A DNA stretch of 64,000 nt from Oopsacas minuta (taxonomy: Eukaryota; Porifera; Hexactinellida; Lyssacinosida; Leucopsacidae): positions 289,863-353,862 of the forward strand of contig JAKMXF010000011.1 of NCBI GenBank assembly GCA_024704765.1, in the 5' to 3' direction. Shown here one piece after another: positions 10,164 through 21,495 of this stretch (positions are counted from its first letter, which is position 1; each line of letters starts with the position of its first letter). The position numbers and the translations under genes were made by a program. Below the pieces are notes generated by a model. The model was given only the letters and a program-made list of their open reading frames with translations. It made no database searches and had not been told where the DNA came from.

Positions 10164-10260
10164 TGGGTAGATGCAATAAGGTCAAGGACAAGTTTCTGAC
10201 GTTCATCGTCATTCAATTCTGAAATTCCAGGTGTTTCAAATTGTTTTCTTAGCCAGTTTC
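10164..10260 (-). CDS. OGDH: 2-oxoglutarate dehydrogenase E1 component, exon (third in window)
   Basis: 97-bp exon of the mitochondrial E1 subunit that decarboxylates 2-oxoglutarate with thiamine diphosphate. The acceptor is TATATAG before GAAACTGG and the donor CCCA followed by GTAAGTTT. Completing the codon left by the exon at 27050-27305, it encodes NWLRKQFETPGISEL and continues to LDLIAST. This matches the NWIRQKFETPGIM...LLARLVRST region of OGDH, not DHTKD1. Phase fits exactly (1 base carried in, 2 carried out). The next exon is outside the window. The gene symbol is by homology. Confidence 0.88.
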
Positions 10261-12169
10261 CTATATACAAATGAATAGGAGCAATTAAATATAATCTAGT
10301 GAAGAACATATTAATTCAATAAAGGGCATAGCTCGTTTGGGAGGCGTGGCCTATGAATCCTTACCTGAAGCCCCTAAGAGGCACCTACTGTGATAAAATG
10401 CAATTGTGCTCGGCACTTCGTACGCCGAATTAAGCAAAGACAATAATAGAATTCAAATCCGACTAAGATATCCTGGATATAATGCACCTATCAATCGTTA
10501 GCCCTAGAGCCTCTGTCTGGGGGCAATAGGTAGAATGTAGAGAGGAAATGATAAGAATTCTCACCTGGAGTGGGGGAATTTGACACCTAGAATTATAACA
10601 TTACATAATTTAAGATCATTTTGCCCTTAGTTAGCTACAAGGATACTCTATAAAAAGACTTAACCAAACAAGTAAATTTGGATATTAGAATTAAGAGTAA
10701 GCATAAAAGTTCGATACTATAAGACTAAACAGGGTGAATATATATATATATAAGGACGAGTTGAGGTAGAAAAAGGTCTTCTGCTCCTACCTATGTTCAG
10801 AATTTGGACAAAAAAGATTAGTAAGAATATCATTACGATGTTGGCATTAGTCAGAACGAGTAGACCCATTTAGATCGAAATTAAGTCTGAATGTGAGAAA
10901 AGTTTTTTATGAAGAAATTGCTGGAAAATCTTCACTATTCCGAGTACGTCTCAAAAAGGTTTGAAAACTTGGGGAAGCGGTTCCCGCGTTAATCGCTCTC
11001 ATTTCAACTGCGCTCCAATCCTAGCTAAGCTCGTTCGCTGGTTTAACTGTTAACGAAGATAAGGGGGATTAAAGGATTGACAAAACACATCATCGTTGAT
11101 CAAATTCCAACATAGATGGGTGATCAAAACATACAGTTCAGTAGTAGAAGTGATGGTAGTATCGGTGGTGGTACAACAAAAATAACTCTCACAGCAAACC
11201 TTCCTTCATGCTCGTCAATCTTGCAACAACCACATATATGCATTCCAAAAATATTATCCCTTCCAAATAATCAATTCTAACATAGGTGTAAGTATGCCGA
11301 ATAAATTTTTACTAGACATACACTCATGAAGTCTCCCGCTTCAAATTATGCTTCACCTATTCTGTAACTGAGTATTAAAACAATAATTATTTATCAAAGA
11401 ACATACCAAGGTGGATACGACTCCTATTTCAAAACAATTCAGTCGAATTCTGGATTTTTCGCTCCTAAATGCAAGGGCAAAGAAGAAAAACGATATGCTA
11501 GGTGGCTGCACGACGGACGGAAGTATCCTTTAGCTGTGCCTCTTGTTTTAGCTGAAGTATGATACAGCTACATTTGTAAGTGCTTTTGGGTTGCTACGCG
11601 ACATTAAAAAGTCAGCAATACGTGCTTCGAGGTATATCATTGCTAAAATTGTAATTATTTATTATCTATGGTCCGTCCAAATTGAATTTAATAGCCTTCT
11701 GTGGAGATACTGGAGCTCTTACATGGATTTGGGTTAGAATCTCGGTAATTCGTACCTCATGTTTCAAGAAATTCTAAAACTTTAAGAAATCCGGGAAAAA
11801 TAATTTGTACAGTCATGATAACGTAATAATTTCACGATGAGTTTGCAATTGTTCAAAATGATGATGTCCGGACATTCGGCATATTGTGGAGTACCTATTA
11901 CCCAAAATTTGAACCACTGGTACCCACAATATGGAAAATGCTTTGGAATTTGAATTTCAAATTTCAACAATCTACCTTGTATATTGCTGAGCAGTAGCGA
12001 ATAAAGTTATTATTCGAAAATCCAAAAGGTGATAATGACGTCACCGTCTTAGGTTTGAATTTTCTTCCAAGACTAAAGATTGTCCGCCAGGCCTTAAATG
12101 CCTATGTATGACAAAATCAGCGGTTTCAAATTTCTTGAATCTATTCCAAACATGCAACCCATACGTATA
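10261..12169. other. OGDH intron, part without recognised elements
   Basis: First 1.9 kb (on the plus strand) of a 16.8-kb intron. No genes recognised. A region at 10335-10560 is richer in G+C and looked RNA-like at first, but I could not fold it into a tRNA or 5S rRNA. A short (TA)n run occurs at about 10737-10752. Confidence 0.4.
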
Positions 12170-12586
12170 CACGGGTAACTGAAAAAACATTATGACAAAA
12201 AAAATGAGGTCGTTGAGATTTTTTCACTTTCTTATACAGAATTTTATGAGGAATCCGAATATACGCTCCAAAAAATTTTCCTACCATTAAAATTTTTTTT
12301 ACAGATTATACAAAAATTTATGAAATCAAAAAAATTCTGGCTACAATAATTTTAACATATCCCCATTTTTAGTATATTATCGTGATTCTTCGCTGAAATA
12401 CTTCTTTCTAGAATTCAATTTAATTACTAGTTACCTAATAGAATTGATGTTTTTAACGAATTCCTATCCAAAATGTCATTACCATGGCAACAAAATGAAA
12501 CGTAGGAATTTACGCAATAGTTTTCAATCTAGCTAAGTAGTACTTGTATGATATTACATTTAGGATATATACGTGTAATTATTGAT
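12170..12586 (+). repeat. Left 417-bp terminal inverted repeat of CACTA-like element
   Basis: Near-perfect inverted copy of 14681-15097. Visible differences include agctaag versus agttaag and one base in an A/T run after cgctcc. It contains ccatggcaac and other words that recur inverted in the right arm. Confidence 0.92.
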
Positions 12587-12659
12587 GCTTAACCTTAACT
12601 TAACCAATTATTTTTATTCCAAATATAGTGTAATGTAGAACATGACCTAGCTTATCATA

Positions 12660-14663
12660 CTATGATTTATTTATGAAATTGACGAAGTTAACATCTGATA
12701 CTGTGTTTAATAAGCACTCTGGAAATTTTTCATTTTCCTCTTGACATTTATATCTTGTCTCCCAAACTCTGCCAAATCTAGAATGGGCGGATTCAAATGC
12801 TTGTTCTGAAACTGATCCTAAACCCATTCCATCTGGAAGATAATTCGTGATAAACGGAATTAGGTGCCTACATAGAACATGAACTTTTGTAGAGCAAGAA
12901 AGTCCTGATTGTTTAAATGATTGTTCAAAATGATATACTGCCATTTTGAAATCTCCCTTTATGTGTTTCCCGAAGCAAGAATCAACAACATCCCTGAATT
13001 TTACAAGCGTGATATAAGACGAATTACTCTTTGGAAACCCGAGTTTCAATACCTCCTTTGTGATTTTCCTCATTGCATTACCTTCAAATGCTCCTCCATG
13101 GTAAGCACTTCTATGAATATTCAGTTTTTTTAGTATTGCTTCATGGTGTTCTTTTTCGTCCTCAGACATTGTGATGAGGATGGCATCGTATAACTTCTGT
13201 CCTATCCCAAGTAACAGATGTAACTCGGGAAGATTAAACATTTGCATGAAATCTACCAGCCATACATTTAGTGCTTGGCGATCCTCAATACCATCGCAGT
13301 CAATTGCATGATTCTTAGAATCTCCCTGATACATATCTTGAAGCTTTTGAAACATCTCTAGATGGTGAGCAGATGATCGTTCTTCCCACTGAACACTGTC
13401 TAAACCCCTTCTATTGTCCCAAGTACACCATATACAAGGGTGACGTCCGTTCATTATTCCCAAGCAATAACTAGCAGCCTTCAAATCTACCGTAAATGAA
13501 ACGTTGTATTCTTCCATCAGCCGTTTTATCTGGTCATCTTGAAGCATAACGGAGAAGTTATAATTACACTCAGGGGCACTCGTAACCCATAGATAAACCA
13601 GGTTATCGACAGAATTATCATTCTGTAGACACATAAGTAGTTTAGTGAAACCACGACCAAAGTCTAATCCAAGCTTGAAATGAAGATCATGTACCGATAT
13701 TTCTCCGCTGATATTAAAGATCTTTTCTATCAGGGCATCGATATTGCAACATCTCACTATCCAGGAGTTCCTATATTCTGAATTGTATTTCTCTTTACTA
13801 TAGTCCAGCTCAATCTGGATGCATTCGAATATTTCGTCGCACAACAAATGTCGTTCTCTATAGTAGCTATCCATTGATGGACATGGTACTCCAACATCTC
13901 TAATAATTCGAGTTACTACCTTTAACTGCTTATTAGACAATGACATTCCTGAACACTTCAAATTCGCGATGTGAGAGAAATCCATTTTTGGTACTTTAGC
14001 TGGACGTTCGTCAGTACTGGAAGAGGAGATAGAAAGATGAAACGGATTCCCACCTGAAGTTTTAGGCAAATGAATTGAAGATTTGTTGTGGCTACATTCA
14101 TGTAATCTTTGGTATACATTATCACCAACGAATGTATCAATAGCGTTATGGTGTTCCAACATATTATGTGCGTTGGTAATCAATGTCTTTTTCAAACAGA
14201 TATGACTAACTCCAGGACTAACACGACTCGCACATTTGTTACATATCTTGATCGTCTTTTGAGGTGAATTGATTGTTGGTCTTCCTGGCTTTATATGAAT
14301 TATCGAAGATGAAGCTTGATTCTTGCGACCGAACCTTGAACTCTCGGTACACATTGAACATAAGTTCCCAATGCGGCAGGTGTTTAAGCGCGTGTTACGA
14401 ATTAAGGGCCAATCATATCGTGCAGGTGTTTTCCTCGTCGTATCCCCTGAGGACAGAGTAAACAAGTAGAGCTTACAAGTATTACACACGATATAAGGGC
14501 GATTATCTTCTAAAATATTGATTGGTTCCAAATATTGGTTGTATAATTCACCTAACTTAGTGTCCTTTAGGTGATTATTCCTCAAAACTATTTTGCCAAC
14601 TTTCGAACAACACCAGCGACAAATTCTAGTTTTTGCATGTTCATGTTTCGTTTCTTCACTCAT
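12660..14663 (-). CDS. CACTA-like transposase (667 codons, intact)
   Basis: Single open frame. The N-terminal 160 residues carry many cysteine pairs (CRWCC, CNTC, CSMC, CNKC), suggesting DNA-binding zinc fingers. The putative RNase H-fold catalytic residues are D334 (LGLDFGRGF), D393 (TVDLKAASY) and E620 or E624 (SVSEQAFESAH). A C-x2-C pair (C410, C413 in HPCIWCTWD) follows the second Asp. An H-x4-H pair (H595, H600 in VHVLCRH) precedes the Glu, the same arrangement as RAG1. GGAFEGNAMR resembles the GNFAR segment of RAG1/Transib. It would catalyse excision and insertion at the 417-bp repeats. Which Glu is catalytic, and the exact superfamily, are inferences. A homologous, broken protein is at 36155-37875. 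Confidence 0.85.
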   Translation of the reverse strand: MSEETKHEHAKTRICRWCCSKVGKIVLRNNHLKDTKLGELYNQYLEPINILEDNRPYIVCNTCKLYLFTLSSGDTTRKTPARYDWPLIRNTRLNTCRIGNLCSMCTESSRFGRKNQASSSIIHIKPGRPTINSPQKTIKICNKCASRVSPGVSHICLKKTLITNAHNMLEHHNAIDTFVGDNVYQRLHECSHNKSSIHLPKTSGGNPFHLSISSSSTDERPAKVPKMDFSHIANLKCSGMSLSNKQLKVVTRIIRDVGVPCPSMDSYYRERHLLCDEIFECIQIELDYSKEKYNSEYRNSWIVRCCNIDALIEKIFNISGEISVHDLHFKLGLDFGRGFTKLLMCLQNDNSVDNLVYLWVTSAPECNYNFSVMLQDDQIKRLMEEYNVSFTVDLKAASYCLGIMNGRHPCIWCTWDNRRGLDSVQWEERSSAHHLEMFQKLQDMYQGDSKNHAIDCDGIEDRQALNVWLVDFMQMFNLPELHLLLGIGQKLYDAILITMSEDEKEHHEAILKKLNIHRSAYHGGAFEGNAMRKITKEVLKLGFPKSNSSYITLVKFRDVVDSCFGKHIKGDFKMAVYHFEQSFKQSGLSCSTKVHVLCRHLIPFITNYLPDGMGLGSVSEQAFESAHSRFGRVWETRYKCQEENEKFPECLLNTVSDVNFVNFINKS

Positions 14664-14680
14664 TTGCTTTAACTGAATTA

Positions 14681-15097
14681 ATCAATAATTACACGTATAT
14701 ATCCTAAATGTAATATCATACAAGTACTACTTAACTAGATTGAAAACTATTGCGTAAATTCCTACGTTTCATTTTGTTGCCATGGTAATGACATTTTGGA
14801 TAGGAATTCGTTAAAAACATCAATTCTATTAGGTAACTAGTAATTAAATTGAATTCTAGAAAGAAGTATTTCAGCGAAGAATCACGATAATATACTAAAA
14901 ATGGGGATATGTTAAAATTATTGTAGCCAGAATTTTTTTGATTTCATAAATTTTTGTATAATCTGTAAAAAAAATTTTAATGGTAGGAAAAATTTTTGGA
15001 GCGTATATTCGGATTCCTCATAAAATTCTGTATAAGAAAGTGAAAAAATCTCAACGACCTCATTTTTTTTGTCATAATGTTTTTTCAGTTACCCGTG
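14681..15097 (-). repeat. Right 417-bp terminal inverted repeat of CACTA-like element
   Basis: Inverted partner of 12170-12586. The start codon of the transposase is 17 bp inside its inner edge, so the promoter probably lies within this repeat. Confidence 0.92.
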
Positions 15098-15389
15098 ATA
15101 CACATATATGTTACAGTAAGAAAGTGAAATCAATGATTTCACGAAATCCTGGATGTTTTAAGAAATTCATGTAATTATTAATTCACCCAGAGAGTTCACG
15201 AATTTGCTGAAATAATTAGGAAATTCACGAATTCCTAATTTATAGACCTAGTTATTTCATTAATTTACTAAACACTAATGAAGTAAGAGATGCAGTACTG
15301 TATTTTCCTAGTGAACACAACAGAATGAAGAGATGTTAGGAAATTATTTGTTAACACAAATGAGACTTCCGTGGTATCGAGAATTACAC

Positions 15390-17165
15390 TTAAGATTTGG
15401 TTTGTAGACTTACATATGTTCGATTTAAACTTGCTCCGACCATTACAATTGCATTTAGCAAAACTTTGTGCACCAGAAGCTGACTGAGCGATGACGGCTG
15501 TTCACAGTGACATTGTGATCTCAGTATTGATGCTTGTTGCTGATAACAAGCGTTGAGGACAAAGGTCAAACTGTATTCCTGAGTATTGCCCTTTAATATC
15601 CCAGATTTTACATCAATTGTATACTGGTCTGTTTCCAAGCCTCTATGTATGATCACACCAAGGATATTTGGGCAACCCCACGGTCCACTGTTGGAATTGG
15701 AAGAACCACATTATATTCAACTATCCCAGCTTGAAGCTCAAGACGAACTTGTGCTGTGTGTGCATTTTCCCTGTTTAGCATGATCTGCGCTGTATTCTTT
15801 TCAGTAATTTGTGAAGGAGTTTGATTAGAAATGACTTCTTCAAATTCAATTCGAGGATCCGAGTGTTTTTCTTCAGTGGTAGTATCTCTGAGTTGCATTG
15901 AAATGATATTAGTATCACAGGATTGCACTAATGTGATACTAACTGGAGTGATTAAATTATCAGTCGAAGCTGTAGGTGAGTCGCCAACAATAGCTGCCAG
16001 ATCATCTTCACTCTCTAGGGTGTTTATCACCTCTGATGGAAGAGACAGTGATGTTAGGCCAACACGTGCCTCACATCCAAACATGGCCGAATAAGGGGAG
16101 CAATTTATTCCAGAATGAAAAGCGGAATTCTTTTGGAACTGTACAAATTTAATCCCAACAATCCAATTTTGCGTTCTGTTGTCTGGAAGTCAGGCAACAA
16201 GCATATCCTTTATGTCTCCATTTGCGTGTTCCACAGAAACTTGAATTTGTGGATGAAGCGGCTTTTCATGAACCAGAGCTAGTTTAGCCACACTTGTTTC
16301 AGATCTGTGATCACAATGGCTGTAAATTCTGAGCCATTATCACTCTGAAGATTGGCAAGTGCACCCAGAAGCAAAAGATGTCTACAAGTTGAAATGCCAC
16401 TTCAGCTGCACGCTTTGTAGTGAGAGGTTTGAGAACACAAAACTGGTAAGATGGTCCTGGTAAACCAAGATCCATTTATTATGGGAATGAGACATAGCTT
16501 GCATATCTATTAGATCAACTTGACCCATAGATGAGTACACCTTGGTAAGTATGGGACGTACAACAACAACTTTTGTCATAGGTCTTTTCCTTTTCTTTTA
16601 GCACTCCTCGCATAGGGATTTAGTGGTGATGTTGACATACTTTAGTTGTAGCCCTTTGATCATTCGGTCCCGACTACCATGTCCAGTTGCAACATGCCGA
16701 CGTTTGATGAGATCAAAGGTATCCTCGAGAGGAACATAATAAAGGGGCGAATCATCCGAATAAGTATGTTTCTTGATAAGCTTTTCTAGATCACCACATT
16801 GGAGTATCTCATATCTAAATGAAGTAGTTTGTTGAATATAGTAAATAAATAATCATAATAGAGTACTTTTTGGAAATTTCTTCTCTATGCTCTCAGAAAA
16901 AGTTAAGCACTTTTACAAATGAAGACATTGCCAAATTATTCTTTTAGGATTGATCCCCATTTCAGCAGTTTGCGGTAAACTCAAAATTCTAACTAAAATA
17001 ATTTACTTAGTAAGAAGATTGTAGTCAGTTCTACTTTTCCTATGGCTGAGACCAGAGTCTGATTTCAGACTGTCAATGATTTTATAGTATTCACACTTTG
17101 GTATAAGATACTTCTTACATTCATCGTATCGTTTGAACAATTCTCGCTTGAATATTTCCTCCAGT
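15390..17165 (-). pseudogene. Ginger-like / KRBA2-type integrase transposase, broken
   Basis: Decayed DDE integrase-type protein of the kind annotated as KRAB-A domain-containing 2 or SCAND3-like in invertebrates. In minus-strand order: KYLIPKCEYYKIIDSLKSD (about 17110), an apparent intron (donor CTAAGTAAAT near 16998, acceptor TTCATTTAG near 16817), RYEILQCGDLEKL, a zinc-binding H-H-C-C segment (RRHVATGHGSRDR and CEEC, about 16615-16700), then the core with GQVDLIDMQ, SDNGSEF and VEHANGDIKDML, supplying D, D and E. A stop follows CEEC, another follows DMLVA, and frames change several times. The tail (16084 leftward) starts MFGCEARVGL and ends in CNCNG-type cysteines. No terminal repeats were identified. 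Confidence 0.75.
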
Positions 17166-17645
17166 TTGAGGCTTTCTAAAGATGTTCACAAATTGCGAAA
17201 TAGTAATTTGAGTTTATAGTTATAAAATTGTGAATTTAAACTTTTTGTATTTGTATCAACTTCATAACCACAAGTTCTATATGTATAAATTTTGTAGCTG
17301 TAAGGCAATAGTGATTTCTCTATAGTGCTCTCAAATTGGAACACTTTGTTAACAAAATCACTTCTAACCATTGAGATGACGTGATTTCGATTAGGAAATA
17401 GTCTGTAGGTACAGATTTTGGGTATTGTTAACCATCAAAATACATTTATTCAGGGAAAAAAGCACAATTTCACTATTAGTCAAGAATATCAATCATTGTG
17501 CTACGAGCTAGCTGGCATTTCAATTCGTCTACATAAACACCAGTATTCCCTCATCACGTTTGACGAGCAATTATACGTATTTAACACCTTGCGTCCAAGC
17601 AACCTTAAGTTGTATCTAAACGTTACATTTTGGGCAACAGGAATA

Positions 17646-17827
17646 CAGTAGAAACCGGATATTTTCGACCATGATATTTTTAACATCCGGATATAATTAA
17701 CAGAAGTTTTCGTGCAAAAAATGTGTAAATATTGGCTTTAGTGAATTAACGATCGGACATATTCAATAATCGGATACTTTTAACAGATGTTTCGCGTAAA
17801 AAGTGATATAATATCCGGATTCTATTG
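17646..17827. mobile_element. Tc1/pogo-type MITE
   Basis: 182-bp non-coding element with inverted ends CAGTAGAAACCGGATAT and CAATAGAATCCGGATAT, flanked by TA on both sides (17644-17645, 17828-17829). The TA target and short inverted repeats fit pogo/Tigger-type non-autonomous elements. Confidence 0.75.
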
Positions 17828-17829
17828 TA

Positions 17830-19930
17830 CTCTTTTCTACACACTGCACTAAACATGAATTCTGAAATTTTGCAAGTCCTCAAAGGCAAGGTACATCTAT
17901 CCTTGTGGGGACCTCTGATGGAGGATATTCAGGCAACGCAATCCCAATCATGGTGAGCCCTGATAATGGAAAGGTGATCTGCAAGTACATCACTAGTGGC
18001 CAAAAGTAAACAAAACAATAGTCATTCAAATCAAATGTAAATGTATAAGATAGTAACTAAGTAAGTTACCAGCGAACCATGTGAGTTTCGAGTTAGTTAA
18101 ATTCCACAACTTTGGTATTGGTTAAATCATAGAAACATTAAGTTTGACGGTGGCTGTCGATCTATACAAGATCATATATATATACTCAGTATATGCTAAC
18201 CGATTTTCATATATGGGTCATGTTCACAAAAATGATAAATATACTATAAGAATTTTTGTTAGAATTTGCCTGAAATTCCAAGAAAATTTCTTAGTAAATC
18301 TATATAAAATAATGCAATTCTTAGAATACTAAATTCGTATTCACGTCAATTCTTAGCCAAATTCTTAGAATTTGAGTCAATTCAAATAAATATTCTAAGA
18401 ATAATTCTAAATTCAGAAAAATTCTTAACCAAATTGGTAGAATTTTTCCAAGAATTGCCTGAAATTCCAAGAAATTTCTCAATTTTAAGAAATTTCTAAG
18501 AATTCGAGACCTTTCTTAGACTGTACTTAAGTACTGTAGAGGGTTCACTTTAAACACATTTTTTAACAATTTCCAATATTCTTTCATTCTCGATGGTATC
18601 TCTATACAGTAATAAATATCCAAGACAAAAATTTCACATGATGATTACATGATGACAAAATAACTGATTAATACGTAAGATGATCTCGCAAGTTCCAAAT
18701 ATTTATCTCAATTGTATGATTCTAAGTTTACTCATTCCATATTCACAGAACAACTTGATAGTTTAGGAACGATCCATAAGTAAATAACACTCTATACAAG
18801 CGAGCAATCAGTTAGTGGTTACTTTACAAATTCTAGCTGCGGACGCCTTTCATAAAATGTCATTGATCCATCGTATTCGTATATATATATTTAGGGACCG
18901 TTCAAACATAAAGTAACTCTGCAAGAGGTCAGGGGTGGTAGGCGAAGTGTAATAGCCACATTCCTTTGTATTACAAAACGGTGAAAAAGCTTGACACAGG
19001 GAGGGGTGCCAAAATTTTGGGGAATTACTACTTACCACGTGTGAAGTTAGCAGACGATTCGACTAGGGTCACATCAGTCAATAATTTGGCTCACTCATAC
19101 CCATCATATTTAAACGAAATTAATATTATTGGAAAGAAGAGAGCTGGAATTAGTTACGATTTGGTTAGAATTTCTAGGGTCACGACTTCATTGAATTTAC
19201 CACATAAAAGTAAGAATTCGATTCTGAAATTGTCTATGCATAATATGATATGGACGTTTATGAAAATAAAATTTCGTTAAAAAGTATTAACAACTCACAG
19301 AACTAGAGGAATTCAAATTTTAAATCGGGAATGAGAGTGGTAGGGAAGAATCAAATTATACATAACGTAGGGTCAGTTCAAACTCATATTTCTTACCCTA
19401 AATAGGACTGAATTTCAATTATCTTATCAATTGTTGATATTTATGACAACATCGATATTTTCGTGAAACACTAAAAATTATAACCTGTAACGGATTGCAA
19501 AATAAATTCTCAGTATTGTGTGAATTACGGATTCTAACTTTGAGATCATTTCTTGAAGGTATTCATAATCAGAACCCTTAAAATTTATAGATACCTTCTT
19601 TCATATCTCATAATTCTTTTGGTAAAAAACAGGGGATAGCTAGTATTTTTAACTGATTTTCACTTATTGTTTCTTCTCAAATTTCCTCAGTTCCCGAAAA
19701 TGCTGGTGAATATCTTTAATTAAAGCGGAAACTTAAATTTTTAGTTTTGGATATTTTCCTGCATCGAATGATATTAGATATTTATAATGAATAACAAGGA
19801 GGCATTTGATTTCCTAAACTCTCACTAGTCTGTTAGAGAACAACACATGTTTTCTTGGAACAATTGTAAATCCCTGAAGCAGAGGTCCACTCTATTCGTA
19901 GTCTATTCTTCTAACTATAGTCTGACCGCA
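17830..19930. other. OGDH intron, repeat-rich stretch
   Basis: No genes recognised. It holds an array of ttctaagaa-like words (18240-18515, listed separately). Around 18890-19020 a segment begins gggaccgttcaaacataaag and contains gggtgccaaaattttgggg; it looks like the end of a dispersed arthropod repeat, but no inverted partner was found. Confidence 0.4.
18240..18515. repeat. Degenerate array of self-complementary aattcttag / ctaagaatt words
   Basis: About a dozen copies of ttcttagaat or its complement in 275 bp, including two near-repeats of gcctgaaattccaagaaa (about 18268 and 18458). The unit length is irregular, so this is not a clean tandem repeat. Confidence 0.55.
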
Positions 19931-21345
19931 ATGTCTACAGCAAACGAATTGATCTACTCACTTGGAAGGGCTTCTTTTTCAATCTCTTCGCATGCCAGTC
20001 CTCTGAAAATGCCTCAGTGAAACAGGCATAGTGTTTCAGTGTGAACTAATCCAAGAAGGTAGAAAACCATTGTGTGAATTAACAAACAATGGACTCAGAC
20101 AAAATCAAGAACAATTTAGGAATTTAATTTCATCTGTAGCTCAGAACGAGAATGTTGAACGGATTGAAATAGCAACCTATGTCCTAAAGTTATATGGTGG
20201 CAAAGCTAGAAACCATGAAATGATTAACTCTCACCAGCAATTTAACAAACATGGGATATTCGAAGTGCCGTTAAGCGGTTACCTTTGGACAAGTCATTGT
20301 TTTTGTCAGATTTCTTGGAAATTGAGAAACGTAAGTACACAAGGATGAGAAAATTGTGTAAGCCAGAAAGCATAGTCTTCCCACCATATAATATAATTCC
20401 TGACCATCGTGCTAGAAATATACTCTAATCTGATATTCTTGAAATTCAAAATTCAGATGACGTCAATATTGCTATCGGAATTTCGTATAGATTCATCTTG
20501 AAACAAATTGTGTTAAGGTTATTGGAAATTGTTCCTGAACTACATGAAAGTCAATATCCCTTAAGTTTAAAGATCTCTGATGGCTTAGATGGCTCAGGAT
20601 GTCATAAAATCTACAATCAATTTGATGGAATACTGAAGTTCAACACCAAAGTTTCATTCTTTTTGGATTCAAGGTTATTTCACTAATTGGCTCATCTGGC
20701 ACTACTGTTTGGCCAAATGATATCCAAAATTCACCATTTTGTGTACGACCTATTACATTTTTGGCTCAAACGAAACCAAAAGAACATCAAATTTCTAATG
20801 GACAGCATTATTAGCTCCGAAGTTGATTCAATTGCACAAGAGGGTATTCTACTTCCCAAAGGACTTGTAAATGTAACATTCACCGAACCATGATAGATGG
20901 TAAGATGTCAGGGATTTTAAGTGGAGCAGTTAGCGCCCATTGCTAACTATGTACTGCCAATAAGTCTGAATTTTCAAACTTAGAAATTGTATTGTCAGGA
21001 TTTCCAATCAACAGGAGCATTACTACTGCTAAAGAAATCTTTTCTATAGTTGATGAAGAAGAATATCTCTTGCTCACTTCTATACAACGTCATGGCTTGA
21101 CCCATCTACCACTATCAAGCATAGATATAATTCCTGCTTGGATGTGTATCATGATTCCACCAGATCTGAGTGAACCAATACGTACTTCACCACCAAAACT
21201 TACTGTTTTGTACGTGTCGTTAACTCTAATCAAGCAATTGACACAGTCAAATTGGCGTCGCTTTGCAAGGAGACCTATGAATCAATACTCATCGATTATC
21301 CATGGGGGATACGGACAAATGACTACATGATAAATATTACAATTC
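19931..21345 (+). pseudogene. RAG1-like transposase, copy 4, old fragment
   Basis: Decayed relative of the transposase at 366-2486. Preserved pieces in order: MSTANELIYSLGRA (19931), the first catalytic region KISDGLDGSGCHKIYNQ (Asp codon 20579-20581), SGFPINRSITTA, ITHLPLSSIDII-like text near 21100-21132, and KETYESILIDYPW near 21262-21301. The block that should hold the GNIAR segment is missing and the frame ends before the H-x4-H and final Glu. Many frameshifts and stops. It is clearly more diverged than copies 1 and 2. No CACAGTG end with a 5-bp duplication was found around it, so its edges are unknown. Confidence 0.8.
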
Positions 21346-21495
21346 CGGTACTTTGTAATATAGATACATGTTTTCTACTGATTTAAAGTGATGTGTATAT
21401 ATATTATACTAAATTTAATAAAAAGTCAAAATAACAAAAGACGAAGTAATGATGCATAAATAAAGATAGAATATCATAGTAGTATATCCTATAAC

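Larger units (their letters stand above)
12170..15097 (-). mobile_element. CACTA-like DNA transposon with 417-bp inverted repeats, apparently intact
   Basis: 2928-bp element. The ends read CACGGGTAACTG and its complement, and the flanks are ATA (12167-12169) and ATA (15098-15100), a 3-bp target duplication. Left (12170-12586) and right (14681-15097) inverted repeats are both 417 bp and nearly identical by eye, with only a few substitutions. The single uninterrupted transposase gene lies between them. Three-bp duplications and CAC-starting ends point to the CMC/CACTA (EnSpm) group, though the protein also shares RAG1/Transib-like zinc motifs. Near-identical arms and an open frame argue for very recent activity. 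Confidence 0.87.

Noticed and set aside
10335-10560. GC-richer stretch considered as a possible tRNA or 5S rRNA gene
   Set aside because: No A/B-box arrangement or cloverleaf could be made, and it does not match conserved 5S blocks.
15504-15510. Isolated CACAGTG heptamers elsewhere (for example near 15504, 32485, 3816)
   Set aside because: A 7-mer is expected several times by chance in 64 kb on two strands. None of these has the spaced inner block or a partner end with a 5-bp duplication, so they are not called RAG1-like ends.
18890-19040. CACAGGGAGGGGTGCC followed by AAAATTTTGGGG as the 5' end of RAG1-like copy 4
   Set aside because: The heptamer has mismatches, spacing fits neither the 7- nor the 16-bp pattern, and it lies 0.9 kb from the gene; it looks more like part of a different dispersed repeat.
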